Shown here: in pieces, positions 1 to 8,556 of the stretch | Position numbering within the stretch: the stretch's first letter is position 1 | How the letters are laid out: every line of letters begins with the position of its first letter | Source of the DNA: Actinomycetota bacterium | Lineage (GTDB): Bacteria; Actinomycetota; Acidimicrobiia; Spongiisociales; UBA11373 | Length of the DNA stretch: 64,000 nt | NCBI GenBank assembly: GCA_020444505.1 | Contig: JAHLKU010000006.1 | Coordinates: 1-64,000 of the forward strand | Reading direction: 5' to 3' | Program-made: the position numbers and the translations under genes | Notes under the pieces: model-generated | The model's database searches: none | What the model saw: the letters and a program-made list of their open reading frames with translations, nothing else | What the model was told of the DNA's origin: nothing

Positions 1-31
1 CGGGACACTCCGTCGAGATGCCCGTCCTCCC

Positions 32-412
32 ATGTCGATGGATGCCGCGCCAGTCCCGGGCGCAGAGGAGACCATCCCCAGGGTCACCGCCCTCCCCCGG
101 CCCTGGATCCGACCCCGGCTGCTCCACACCGGACGGGCCGGCCACGCCCCCGACGACCCGGCGGTCCGCCGCTTCTGGGTGGCGCTGGTCGGCCCCGGGG
201 CCGTCGCCGACCTGCTGCGCCTCACCGCGGCCGCCCGCACCGGGCGGCAGATCCGCCGGCCCGTGCACCTCGCCGTCCTGCTGCGGGAGGGCCTCGCCGA
301 ACGCGAGGGCGACGACATCCTGGTCCACCCGCGGGTGCCGACGCTGCTCCCCTGCCACCTGCGGCGCCTGCGCCCCAGCCTCCGCGCCGAGTACCTGGCC
401 CTGCAGGCCTGA
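32..412 (+). CDS. Hypothetical protein (126 aa)
   Basis: I do not recognise a family. The protein is basic and Arg/Leu-rich, with no membrane segment or signal peptide and a compact helical look after residue 40. It stops 38 bp before the sirtuin gene on the same strand but is probably separate, because the sirtuin has its own -10 box. The ATG at 32 was chosen because the overlapping longer frame (from 18) shows only Pro/Arg shadow composition. The ATG at 38 (residue 3) is an equally possible start. Only 31 bp of upstream sequence are available, so promoter and context are unknown. Confidence 0.5.
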   Translation: MSMDAAPVPGAEETIPRVTALPRPWIRPRLLHTGRAGHAPDDPAVRRFWVALVGPGAVADLLRLTAAARTGRQIRRPVHLAVLLREGLAEREGDDILVHPRVPTLLPCHLRRLRPSLRAEYLALQA

Positions 413-437
413 CGGCCGGCACCCCCGGCGGCGGCCC

Positions 438-443
438 TACCAT
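438..443 (+). promoter_or_regulatory. -10 box TACCAT of a leaderless sirtuin transcript
   Basis: TACCAT is followed by 7 nt (cggggcc) and then the GTG start at 451. This spacing puts the transcription start at or next to the start codon. There is no Shine-Dalgarno motif. The same arrangement recurs before many genes of this window. Confidence 0.55.
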
Positions 444-450
444 CGGGGCC

Positions 451-1251
451 GTGGACGCCTTCTCCTTCGAACCGGGGGGCAGCGAGGCCGGCATCGAGTC
501 GGCGCTGCGGCTGCTGGCGGACAAGCGCCGCATCCTGGTGTTCACCGGCGCCGGCGTCTCCACCGACTCCGGGATCCCCGACTTCCGCGGCCCCGATGGG
601 GTGTGGACCCGGGTGGACCCCGCGGAGTTCACGTTCAGCCGTTTCATGGAGCGCAGCGAGACCCGCCGCCGCTCGTGGCAGATGCGCGCCGAGTCGGGCA
701 TCCTCGACGCAGAGCCCAATGCGGCCCACCGGGCGCTGGTGGACCTGTGGAAGTCGCGCCGGATGCTGGCCGTGGTCACCCAGAACATCGACGGCCTGCA
801 CCAGAAGGCCGGGCTCCCCAGGCGGGCGGTGGTGGAGCTGCACGGGAACGCCCTCCAGGCGGTCTGCATGTCGTGTCGCACCAAGGTGCCGTCGAGGGTG
901 GTGCTCGAACGTGTCGCCGGCGGCGACCTCGACCCGGCGTGCACGGATTGCGGCGGGATCCTGAAGCCCGACGTGGTGCTGTTCGAGGAGACGATGCCGG
1001 TCCTCGAGACGGATCGGGCCATGCACCTGGCCTTCGACGCCGACGCCGTGGTGAGCATCGGGTCCACCCTCGGCGTGTTCCCGGCCGCCTACGTGCCGAT
1101 CCGCGCCGTCGAGACCGGCGCCGTCCTCGTGATCGTGAACCAGGGCGCCACAGAGCTCGACGACCTCGCCGACACCCGCATCGAGGGCCCCGCCGGCGAG
1201 GTGGTCCCCGAGCTGGTGAGCGGGCTGGTGCGGAGGTCCCGCCGCAAGTAA
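451..1251 (+). CDS. Sir2-family NAD-dependent protein deacylase
   Basis: A sirtuin removes acyl groups from lysine side chains using NAD+, releasing nicotinamide and O-acyl-ADP-ribose; it is cytosolic. The NAD-binding motif GAGVSTDSGIPDFRG lies at about residues 33-47, TQNIDGLH at about 110-117, and the catalytic His in ELHGN at about 131. A Cys4 zinc site is formed by CMSC (139-142) and a later CTDC. GSTLGVFPA is the second nucleotide-contact loop. The 266 aa length is typical for a bacterial sirtuin. The GTG start is supported by a leaderless -10 box. Substrates are not predictable, but acyl-CoA synthetases are common bacterial targets. Confidence 0.93.
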   Translation: MDAFSFEPGGSEAGIESALRLLADKRRILVFTGAGVSTDSGIPDFRGPDGVWTRVDPAEFTFSRFMERSETRRRSWQMRAESGILDAEPNAAHRALVDLWKSRRMLAVVTQNIDGLHQKAGLPRRAVVELHGNALQAVCMSCRTKVPSRVVLERVAGGDLDPACTDCGGILKPDVVLFEETMPVLETDRAMHLAFDADAVVSIGSTLGVFPAAYVPIRAVETGAVLVIVNQGATELDDLADTRIEGPAGEVVPELVSGLVRRSRRK

Positions 1252-1296
1252 CGGAAAGTAGTCAAGTCCCCCACTATCCGCGTCGATGCGGAGAGT

Positions 1297-4200
1297 GTGA
1301 GACTCGACCACGCAACGTATTCACCTCTGCGCCGCAGCGCAGCCATCCTCCTGGTGGCCATGCTGCTGACCGCCCTCCAACCCGCCGGCGACGCGAGCGC
1401 CGACACCATCTTCACCTTCGAGGGCGGCGGCTACGGGCACTCGGTGGGGATGAGCCAGTTCGGGGCGTACGGCATGGCCCTCGACGGCTACACCTGGGAG
1501 GAGATCGTCACCCACTACTACACCGACACCACGGTCGGTGCGGCCGATCCCCTCTTCACCGAGGCACCCCTCTGGGTGGGCATCCGTCAGGAGCAATCCA
1601 CCGTCGAGTTCGTGGTCCGTGCCATCGGCGCCGACGCCGTGCCGGTGACCATCACGCGCGGCGAGGACACCCTCACCGCCCGGCCGGGCGAGGCCATCAC
1701 CATCCAGCAGGCCGGTGGAGGCGGGTGCACCGTCACCACCCCCGAGGGCTCGCTCACCGGCCCGTGCACGATGGACCTGGAGTGGGACGGGTGGGAGGAG
1801 TCCCCCACCTCGGCGCTGGAACTGCAGGGCTGCACCCTGCCCGACTGGAACGCACCCGGCGGGACCGTCTACAAGCCGTGCACCTACGCCCGGGGCACCA
1901 TGCACATCCGCCCCGACAACAACACCGCCACCGTCGCGATCGCACTCGAGATCGACGTGGAGGACTACGTCCTCGGCATCTCCGAGAGCCCGTACGGGTG
2001 GGGCTCCACCGGCGGGATGGCCGCCCTCGAGGCCCAGGCCGTCGCCGCCCGCTCCTACGCCATCCACCGCGCCGCCGACCGTGGCGACCCCGCCTCCCGA
2101 CCTTGGTGCTGGTGCCAGTTGTACGACACGCCCGTGGACCAGAACTACGTCGGCTGGGGCCACGGCACCCAGAACTGGATCGACGCCGTGCACGCCACCG
2201 AGGACATGGTGGTCCTGCACCCCTCTTCGACACGCCAGGGCGTGCCGCTGCCGATCGAGGCCTTCTACTCCAGCAGCACCTTCGGCTGGACCGAGCACTC
2301 CGAGGTCGGCTTCACCGCCTTCGTCCCCTACCTCCGCGGCGTCGACGACCACTGGTCGCTCGATCCCCGCACCTACAACCACTCCGGGCGCTGGACCCGC
2401 TCCTTCAGCGGCTCGACGCTGGCCGCCCGGCTCCCCGGCATGTCCAGCGTCACCGGCCTGGAGGTGACGGCCTGCAGCGACTCCGGGTCTGCCCTCGAGA
2501 TCACCTTCACCGGCTCGGGCGGCCCCCGCACCTTCACCACCCGCGAGTTGCGGGCGTACCTGGGGCTCCGCTCGATGCAGATCCTGCGCGCCGGGTCGCC
2601 GCTGCCCGCCGAGCCCGCCTGCCCCCAGCCCGGTGACCAGAGCGGCGGAGAGCCCCCCGCGGACGGTGGCCCGGCCGTGCTGGCCGGCATCACGCTCGAC
2701 GACGACGCCTCCGGCGACAGCAGCGGCAACGGCAACGGCATCGCCGAGTGCGGCGAGATCGTCGAGGTGTTCACCGACCTCACCAACGAGGGCGAGGATC
2801 TCCACGGCGTCGCCGCCACCCTCATCTCCAATGACCCCTACGTCTCGGTGGTCTGGAACACGGCCTCCACCTACCCCGACCTCGCCGCAGGCGCCACCGC
2901 CCCCAACGACGCCGACTGGGACCTCGCCGTCGCCCCCGACACCCCCGACGGCCACCCGGCGTCCCTGACGCTGCGGGTGATGGCCGACAACGGCGGCCCG
3001 TGGAACCTGGACGTCACCCTGCCGACCGCCTGTGCGGCGACCGAACCGCCGCCTCCGCCGCCCGAGCCGGGGCCCGCGACGCTCACCGGGATCACCCTCG
3101 ACGACGACGCCTCCGGCGACAGCAGCGGCAACGGCAACGGCATCGCCGAATGCGGCGAGATCGTGGAGGTGTTCACCGACCTCACCAACGAGGGCGCAGA
3201 CCTCCACGGCGTCGCCGCCACCCTCACCTCCGACGACCCCTACGTCTCGGTGGTCTGGAACACCACGTCTTCCTACCCCGACCTCGCGGCGGGGGCCACC
3301 GCCCCCAACGACGCCGACTGGGACCTCGCCGTCGCCCCCGGCACCCCCGACGGCCACCTGGCGACGCTCACCCTGGACGTGAGCGCCGCCGACGGCGGGC
3401 CGTGGAGCCACGACGTGGAGATCGCCACGTCGTGCCCCACCGTCGATGCCTCCGGCGCCGTCGGCATCGGCGACCTGGACGGCAACGGCTCGCCCGACGT
3501 CGCCACCGTCATGCGCGACGACCGGGACGACCTGGTCGTCGAGGCCTGGGACACCGCCACCGGCGCCCGCACCGGCAGGGTGAAGGTGGGCGACTCGAGG
3601 TGGGAGATGCTCGACCTCGATCGGGTCCCCGGCACCGACGGCGCCGTCGCCGTGCTGATGGTCCGCGACAACGGTGCGGCCCGGGTGGTCGCCGCCGACC
3701 TCTCGGCCGGCCAGCGCACCGGCCACGTCTACTTCGGCCGCCGCAACGATGCCGTGGCCGCCGCCGTCCTCCAGGGTGACCCGGCCCGCATCGCCGTCGC
3801 CTTCCAACGAGGCAGCGACCGCACCGTCATCCTGGTCAAGAACCTCGACAACACGTTCGACATGCGCTTCGCCGTGAGGACCGCGCCGATCGCCCTCGAG
3901 GCCTTCGACTCCGACGGCGACGGCGCCGCCACCGACCTCGCCCTGCTCGGCGCGCGCCGCAGCGGCGACGTGGGGGTCGACGCACTCGGCGGCGACACCG
4001 GCAACGACCTCTGGTACCGGCCCCTGGGCGCCGGCCCTGCGCAGGACCTCGCCGCCCTCGACACCGACGGCAGCATCGACCGCGTGGCCGTGCTCCACCA
4101 GGCCGGCGGGGTGCCGGTGGTGGAGACGCTCGGCGGCGCCGACGGCAGGGTGATCCGCTCCGTGACGGTCCCGCTCGCGTCGGCCGAGCAACTGGAGGCG

Positions 4201-4482
4201 CTGCCTCCGCTCGGAGGGTCCACCGGCGACACCGTGGCCGTGTTCGGCCTCACCGCCGACGGCGCTCCCTCCGCCGTGGTCGCCGACCCGCACCAGGGCA
4301 GGCTGGTGGCCGGGCCCATCGCCGACCCCGGCGTCGCCGTCATCGACGTCACCGTCGCCGCCCCCTACGGGCCATCCGGCGCCGCACTGGTGTCGCTCGG
4401 CGTCCGCGCGAGCATCCAGGCGGTCCTGGTGCTCAGCGACGCCGCCACCGGGGCGGGGCTCGGCACGCTCCAGATCCCGTAG
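1297..4482 (+). CDS. Secreted SpoIID/LytB-domain protein with duplicated C-terminal module
   Basis: A probable exported cell-wall protein of 1061 aa. A signal-like hydrophobic segment (SAAILLVAMLLTALQPAGDASA) begins the protein. The GGGYGHSVGMSQFGAYGMA motif is at about residues 43-61 and the SpoIID core, with LEAQAVAARSYA at about 244, follows it; in B. subtilis SpoIID the GHGVGMSQ-type motif comes after the core, so the order differs here. SpoIID proteins are lytic transglycosylases acting on denuded glycan. After residue 450 come two near-identical 121-residue modules (459-579 and 593-713) joined by a Pro-rich linker, then a region with GIGDLDGNGSPDVATV and similar Asp-rich FG-GAP/VCBS-like motifs. 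The GTG start at 1297 covers the signal peptide; ATG 1360 would cut into it. Confidence 0.8.
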   Translation: MRLDHATYSPLRRSAAILLVAMLLTALQPAGDASADTIFTFEGGGYGHSVGMSQFGAYGMALDGYTWEEIVTHYYTDTTVGAADPLFTEAPLWVGIRQEQSTVEFVVRAIGADAVPVTITRGEDTLTARPGEAITIQQAGGGGCTVTTPEGSLTGPCTMDLEWDGWEESPTSALELQGCTLPDWNAPGGTVYKPCTYARGTMHIRPDNNTATVAIALEIDVEDYVLGISESPYGWGSTGGMAALEAQAVAARSYAIHRAADRGDPASRPWCWCQLYDTPVDQNYVGWGHGTQNWIDAVHATEDMVVLHPSSTRQGVPLPIEAFYSSSTFGWTEHSEVGFTAFVPYLRGVDDHWSLDPRTYNHSGRWTRSFSGSTLAARLPGMSSVTGLEVTACSDSGSALEITFTGSGGPRTFTTRELRAYLGLRSMQILRAGSPLPAEPACPQPGDQSGGEPPADGGPAVLAGITLDDDASGDSSGNGNGIAECGEIVEVFTDLTNEGEDLHGVAATLISNDPYVSVVWNTASTYPDLAAGATAPNDADWDLAVAPDTPDGHPASLTLRVMADNGGPWNLDVTLPTACAATEPPPPPPEPGPATLTGITLDDDASGDSSGNGNGIAECGEIVEVFTDLTNEGADLHGVAATLTSDDPYVSVVWNTTSSYPDLAAGATAPNDADWDLAVAPGTPDGHLATLTLDVSAADGGPWSHDVEIATSCPTVDASGAVGIGDLDGNGSPDVATVMRDDRDDLVVEAWDTATGARTGRVKVGDSRWEMLDLDRVPGTDGAVAVLMVRDNGAARVVAADLSAGQRTGHVYFGRRNDAVAAAVLQGDPARIAVAFQRGSDRTVILVKNLDNTFDMRFAVRTAPIALEAFDSDGDGAATDLALLGARRSGDVGVDALGGDTGNDLWYRPLGAGPAQDLAALDTDGSIDRVAVLHQAGGVPVVETLGGADGRVIRSVTVPLASAEQLEALPPLGGSTGDTVAVFGLTADGAPSAVVADPHQGRLVAGPIADPGVAVIDVTVAAPYGPSGAALVSLGVRASIQAVLVLSDAATGAGLGTLQIP
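2671..3033 (+). repeat. Intragenic module repeat, copy 1
   Basis: First of two 363-bp in-frame copies (121 residues, PAVLAGITLDDDASG to LPTAC) in the SpoIID-domain gene. The core GDSSGNGNGIAECGEIVEVF is identical in both copies. Many codons are shared as well, suggesting a fairly recent tandem duplication. Confidence 0.9.
3073..3435 (+). repeat. Intragenic module repeat, copy 2
   Basis: Second copy (PATLTGITLDDDASG to IATSC), exactly 402 bp downstream of copy 1 and separated from it by a Pro/Glu-rich linker (PPPPPPEPG). I count roughly 100 of 121 residues identical by eye. Confidence 0.9.
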
Positions 4483-4506
4483 GAGCCCGCCCCGCCGCCG
4501 AGCGGG

Positions 4507-4541
4507 TACCATCCTGACGCTCCCGCCCCCCAGGGAGCGTC
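4507..4541 (+). promoter_or_regulatory. -10 box TACCAT and leader hairpin before the flippase gene
   Basis: TACCAT (4507-4512) is followed by a perfect 9-bp inverted repeat, GACGCTCCC (4516-4524) and GGGAGCGTC (4533-4541), with an 8-nt loop. The ATG is at 4546. The only Shine-Dalgarno-like sequence, GGGAG, lies inside the 3-prime arm, so the hairpin could hide it from ribosomes. Confidence 0.5.
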
Positions 4542-4545
4542 TTCC

Positions 4546-5775
4546 ATGAGCGACGCAGCCATCCCCTCACCCGAGGCCGGCCGGAGATCACGGTCGGGCA
4601 CCACCTACATGGTGGTCGGGACGATGATCGCCGCCGTCGCCGCCTACCTCTTCCAGTTGATCGGCGCCCGGTCGCTGGGCCCGGAGGCCTTCGCCCCCAT
4701 CGCGGTGCTGTGGACCGTCCAGTTCCTCGTGTTCACGACGGTCTTCATGCCGATGGAGCAGCTCACCATCCGCAGGCTCAACGCCGCCGAGAGCCTGGCC
4801 GCCCCCTGGAGCCTGTTCCTCGGGCTCATCGCCGCCGCGACGGTGGGTGCGGTGCTGTACGGCGTCGCCACCCTCGACCGCTCGTTCGACGGCGACGCCT
4901 GGTACCTGCTGATCCTGGGGGTGCTGATCGTCGCCTACGGCGGGTTCGCCATCGGGCGGGGCTTCCTGGCGGGCCGGCTCCGGTACCGGGAGTACGGCCT
5001 CTCCACCTTCGCAGAGTCGATGCTCCGCCTGGTGCTCGCGGTGGCGTTGCTCGCTGCGGGGGTGGGCGCGCTCGGCCTGTCGTGGACCCTCGTCGCCGGG
5101 GCCCTCGTGATCTGGCTGTGGAACCCGCTGCGCGGCGAGCGCAGCCGGGAGGAAGGGGCCGAGCGAGAGGCGGGCTCCACCGGCACCCTGGCCACGTTCA
5201 TCACCGCCAACGCGGCGTCCCAGACCATCGTCGCCGCCGGCCCGCTCGTGGTGGGGATGCTCGGCGCCGCCAAGGCGGAGGTCAGCATCTTCTTCGAGAC
5301 CTTCCTGCTGTACCGGGCCCCGCTGACCGTGTCCTACAGCCTGGTGGCCCGGGTGCTCCCGCCGTTCACCCGCATGGTGGAACGGGGCGAGACGGCCACG
5401 ATCAAGCGGTGGGCCGCCCGCATCTCGGCGGCCGGCCTGGTTGCGGCGGGCGCGGCCTTCGGCATCGGGCTGGTGATCGGGGACGACCTGGTGGCGATCC
5501 TGCTCGGAGAGCAGTTCCGCCCGTCGAGCGAGCTCGCCGCGCTGGCGGTGGCGGGGGTGACGCTGGCCACCGTCGCCCTGTTCGAGCAGCAGTTGCTGAT
5601 CGCGATGCGCTCCACCCGCCGCATGGCGCTGGCCTGGGGCATCGCGCTGGCGGTGGCCGCCCTGTTCCTGGTGCCCGACGGCGCCGGCCCGTCCATCCGG
5701 GCGGGGCGGGCGTTCCTGGCCGGCGAGATCACCGCCCTGCTGGGGCTGACCGCAGCCATCCTCCGCCGCGACTAG
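4546..5775 (+). CDS. Polysaccharide/lipid-linked oligosaccharide flippase-like membrane protein
   Basis: A 409-residue polytopic membrane protein with about 12 hydrophobic segments, resembling the Wzx/MurJ-type MOP superfamily that flips undecaprenyl-linked sugars across the membrane. The N-terminus (TTYMVVGTMIAAVAAYLFQLIGARSLGPEAFAPIAV) has the family's first-helix pattern, with the ARxLGPxxFG-like motif. It faces the convergent priming glycosyltransferase gene 3 bp downstream, which fits surface polysaccharide synthesis. No polymerase or other glycosyltransferases lie beside it. The exact substrate is unknown. Confidence 0.75.
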   Translation: MSDAAIPSPEAGRRSRSGTTYMVVGTMIAAVAAYLFQLIGARSLGPEAFAPIAVLWTVQFLVFTTVFMPMEQLTIRRLNAAESLAAPWSLFLGLIAAATVGAVLYGVATLDRSFDGDAWYLLILGVLIVAYGGFAIGRGFLAGRLRYREYGLSTFAESMLRLVLAVALLAAGVGALGLSWTLVAGALVIWLWNPLRGERSREEGAEREAGSTGTLATFITANAASQTIVAAGPLVVGMLGAAKAEVSIFFETFLLYRAPLTVSYSLVARVLPPFTRMVERGETATIKRWAARISAAGLVAAGAAFGIGLVIGDDLVAILLGEQFRPSSELAALAVAGVTLATVALFEQQLLIAMRSTRRMALAWGIALAVAALFLVPDGAGPSIRAGRAFLAGEITALLGLTAAILRRD

Positions 5776-5778
5776 CGG

Positions 5779-7056
5779 TCAGCGGGCCCCGAAGCCCGAC
5801 ATCACCGTCCACACGCTGCGGCCCAGCACCTCGAGGTCGAGCCACACCCCGACGTGCTTGACGTAGTACAGGTCGTAGGAGAGCTTCTCGATCGTGTCGG
5901 CGTGGCCGTCGGCGTACCCGAAATTCACCTGGGCCCACCCGGTCAGCCCGGGCCGCACCAGGTGGCGGTGCGTGTAGAACGGGATGGTCTCGGAGAACCT
6001 CTCCACGAACGGCCCCTGCTCCGGGCGCGGCCCCACCAGGCTCAGATCGCCGCGCAGCACGTTCCACAGCTGCGGCAACTCGTCCACCCGGATCAGCCGC
6101 AGGAATCGGCCCACCCTGGTGAGCCGGTCGTCGGAGCGCGAGGCGAACCGCGCCTCACGCTCGCCCTCGTTGTTCGTCCGCATGGTGCGGAACTTGTAGA
6201 GCGTGAACGGCCGCCCCTCCAGGCCGATGCGGCGCTGCTTGAACACCACCGGGCCCCGGGAGTCGAGCCGGATGGCGACGGCGATCAGCCCCCCGAGCAC
6301 CAGCGCCACCGGGGCGGCCAGCAGCACGGCGAGCGTGTCGAAGAGGCGCTTGGTCCGCACGTACGGCCCCCTGCCCTCCAGCGGCACCGTCAGCTCCCAG
6401 CCCTCGTGCAGGTGGACGATCGCCAGCCGCCCGGTGTGCTCCTCGTACGCCGAGGCCAGCGAGCGCAGCGGGTACCCGGCCAGGTTGCTGGACGACACGA
6501 ACCGGGCCATCTCGTCGGAGAGCACGGACCGCAGGTCCACGGCGAGCGTCGTCCCCTTGGGCAGCGGCCGCTCCGGCACCGGCCCGGCCGGGTCGAGCAC
6601 CTCGACGATCTGGGCGTGGGGCGCGGTCAGGAGGTGGTCGACCAGTTCCTTCTCCCCGGTCACCACCACCAGCGGCTCGGTCCACGGGCGGCGGCGGCGG
6701 ACCGCCCGGTGGGCCAGTTCCAGGGCCAGCCACACGCCGGCCGCCCAGCCCAGGTACGACCGTGAGAAGTAGGCACGGGAGAACACCAGGGTGAACGCCG
6801 ACACCGTCACCGCCACCATGAAGACGGAGAACGCCCGCCCGTAGGAGGGCCGCGGCACCTCCTTGCCGGCCGATCGGTACGCGACGTAGCAGCCGACCAC
6901 CGCCCCGAACAGCAGCGAGCCGACCAGCGGCCCGACGTCCTGGCGGAAGTGCCACGGCAGCACCGTGCCGAACACCACGATCGAGGCGACGACGAGTGCG
7001 ACCAGCAGCGAGCCGATGTCGAGGCCGATCGAGAGCGCGAGCTTCCGCCCTGCCAT
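5779..7056 (-). CDS. Polyprenyl-phosphate sugar-1-phosphate transferase (priming glycosyltransferase)
   Basis: Bacterial sugar transferase of the WcaJ/WbaP/PglC superfamily. It moves a sugar-1-phosphate from a nucleotide sugar to undecaprenyl phosphate to start exopolysaccharide or glycan assembly at the inner membrane. The N-terminal half has four hydrophobic segments and a cytosolic linker domain. The C-terminal catalytic part starts at KRLFDTLAVLLAAPVALV (re-entrant helix) and carries KFRTMRTN, DELPQLWNVLRGDLSLVGPRPE and RPGLTGWAQV, all signature motifs. At 425 aa it is full length. The start at ATG 7056 is supported by a -10 box 8 nt upstream, placed just after the pepA stop. Confidence 0.92.
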   Translation of the reverse strand: MAGRKLALSIGLDIGSLLVALVVASIVVFGTVLPWHFRQDVGPLVGSLLFGAVVGCYVAYRSAGKEVPRPSYGRAFSVFMVAVTVSAFTLVFSRAYFSRSYLGWAAGVWLALELAHRAVRRRRPWTEPLVVVTGEKELVDHLLTAPHAQIVEVLDPAGPVPERPLPKGTTLAVDLRSVLSDEMARFVSSSNLAGYPLRSLASAYEEHTGRLAIVHLHEGWELTVPLEGRGPYVRTKRLFDTLAVLLAAPVALVLGGLIAVAIRLDSRGPVVFKQRRIGLEGRPFTLYKFRTMRTNNEGEREARFASRSDDRLTRVGRFLRLIRVDELPQLWNVLRGDLSLVGPRPEQGPFVERFSETIPFYTHRHLVRPGLTGWAQVNFGYADGHADTIEKLSYDLYYVKHVGVWLDLEVLGRSVWTVMSGFGAR

Positions 7057-7064
7057 GGTCGGTC

Positions 7065-7070
7065 AGCGTA
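7065..7070 (-). promoter_or_regulatory. -10 box TACGCT of a leaderless sugar-transferase transcript
   Basis: TACGCT on the minus strand, then 8 nt, then ATG 7056. It abuts the pepA stop codon (7071-7073), so the sugar transferase can be transcribed independently of pepA. Confidence 0.5.
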
Positions 7071-8552
7071 CTAGTCCGCGGCGTTCCCGCTCGCGGTTCC
7101 GGCTCGACCCTCGGCGATCGCCGACGCCAGCGCCACGATCGTGCGCACCCCGAATCCGGTGCCGCCCTTCTGGACGTAGTGCTCGGCATCGGAGGCCCGC
7201 GCCGGTCCTGCGATGTCCAGGTGCGCCCACGGCACGTCGCCCACGAACTCCTGCAGCAGCAGCGCCGCGTTGATGGCCCCGCCGTAGCGCGGCCCGGTGT
7301 TCTTCATGTCGGCGACGTCCGAGTCGATCTTCTTGCGGTAGTCGGCGGGCAGCGGCATCTGCCACACCCGCTCGCCTGCGGCTTCCGCAGCGCGCTGCAC
7401 CGCCTCGGTGGCGTCGGCCGTCCCGAACAGTCCGGCGATCTTGTCGCCCAGCGCGATCATGCAGGCGCCGGTGAGCGTGGCCAGGTCGAGGATCATGTCG
7501 GGACCCTGCTCCACGGCCAGCGAGAGGCCGTCGGCCAGCACCAGGCGGCCCTCGGCGTCGGTGTTCAGCACTTCGATGGTCTTGCCGTTGCGCGCCGTCA
7601 GCACGTCGCCGGGGCGCTGGGCGGCGCCGCCGGTCATGTTCTCCGTCAGCGGCGTGATCCCCAGCACCTTCACCGGCAGCCCCAGCCCGGCGATCACCCG
7701 CATGGCCCCGAAGACGGCGGCGGCACCCGCCATGTCGGTCTTCATGGTCTCCATGGAGGCGGCGGGCTTGATCGAGAGGCCGCCGGAGTCGAACACGATG
7801 CCCTTGCCGACGATGGCGAGGAAGCCGCGGGCGTCCTCGGGCTCGTGCCAGATCTGCACCAGCCGCGGCGGGTTGGCGGCGCCGAGCGACACGCCCCGCA
7901 GGCCGCCGAGGCCCTCCGCCTCGATCCGGCCCTCGTCCCACACCTCGATGCGCATGCCGGCGGCCTCTGCCATCTCGGTGGCGATGCGCGCCATCTCCAC
8001 CGGCGGCTTGTACATCGCCGACTCGTTCACCAGGTCGCGGGCCATGGCCACGCCTTCGGCGACCAGCGCGCCGAGGCGGGCGGCCTCCACGTCGCCGTCG
8101 CCTGCGCCGAGCAGGGTCAGCGTCTCGGTGAGCGCCGGCTTCGGCTCACTGCGATGGCGGTCGAACCGGTACTGGCCCAGCAGGAACCCCTCGGCCACGG
8201 CACGGGCCGCGCCGTCGGCGCCGGCCCCATGCAGCGACGTGGCCACCGAGGCGGCGCGGGTGACGGCGCGGGCGCCGAGGCCGGCGGCCTGTCGGACGTC
8301 CTCGGCGTCGGGCGACTCGCCCATCCCCACGAAGACGACGGTCCGGTACGGGAGATCCCCTCCCGGGACCGACACCACCTGCCCGGGCTTGCCCTGGAAG
8401 TCTGCGTCGTCGAGGTAGCCGCCCAGCCAGTCGCCGAGCGCCCCCGCCGCCCACTCCCCCACGGGGTCGAAGGCACGGCCCTGGAGCGAGCCCACGATCA
8501 GGGCGTCTGCGGCTCCCTCGGCGGCGGCGCCGCCGGCAACGATCTCGATCAT
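7071..8552 (-). CDS. pepA: Leucyl aminopeptidase, M17 family
   Basis: Dinuclear-metal cytosolic aminopeptidase that releases N-terminal residues from peptides. The M17 signature NTDAEGRLVLADGL is intact, as are GKGIVFDSGGLSIKP and MKTDMAGAAAV (metal and substrate ligands). At 493 aa with a variable N-terminal macro-like domain it is full length. It follows the adenosyltransferase gene by 4 bp on the same strand, and GAGAGGAG gives a Shine-Dalgarno site before ATG 8552. The two genes are probably co-transcribed without an obvious functional link. Confidence 0.95.
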   Translation of the reverse strand: MIEIVAGGAAAEGAADALIVGSLQGRAFDPVGEWAAGALGDWLGGYLDDADFQGKPGQVVSVPGGDLPYRTVVFVGMGESPDAEDVRQAAGLGARAVTRAASVATSLHGAGADGAARAVAEGFLLGQYRFDRHRSEPKPALTETLTLLGAGDGDVEAARLGALVAEGVAMARDLVNESAMYKPPVEMARIATEMAEAAGMRIEVWDEGRIEAEGLGGLRGVSLGAANPPRLVQIWHEPEDARGFLAIVGKGIVFDSGGLSIKPAASMETMKTDMAGAAAVFGAMRVIAGLGLPVKVLGITPLTENMTGGAAQRPGDVLTARNGKTIEVLNTDAEGRLVLADGLSLAVEQGPDMILDLATLTGACMIALGDKIAGLFGTADATEAVQRAAEAAGERVWQMPLPADYRKKIDSDVADMKNTGPRYGGAINAALLLQEFVGDVPWAHLDIAGPARASDAEHYVQKGGTGFGVRTIVALASAIAEGRAGTASGNAAD

Positions 8553-8556
8553 CCGG

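Noticed and set aside
18-2636. 872-codon frame spanning the sirtuin and SpoIID genes
   Set aside because: Pro/Arg-rich shadow in a different frame from both real genes.
1321-4512. 1063-codon open frame antisense to the SpoIID gene
   Set aside because: Gly/Val/Arg/His-rich composition with no recognisable motif; the plus-strand frame has a signal peptide, SpoIID motifs and repeats. In GC-rich DNA the opposite frame often stays open.
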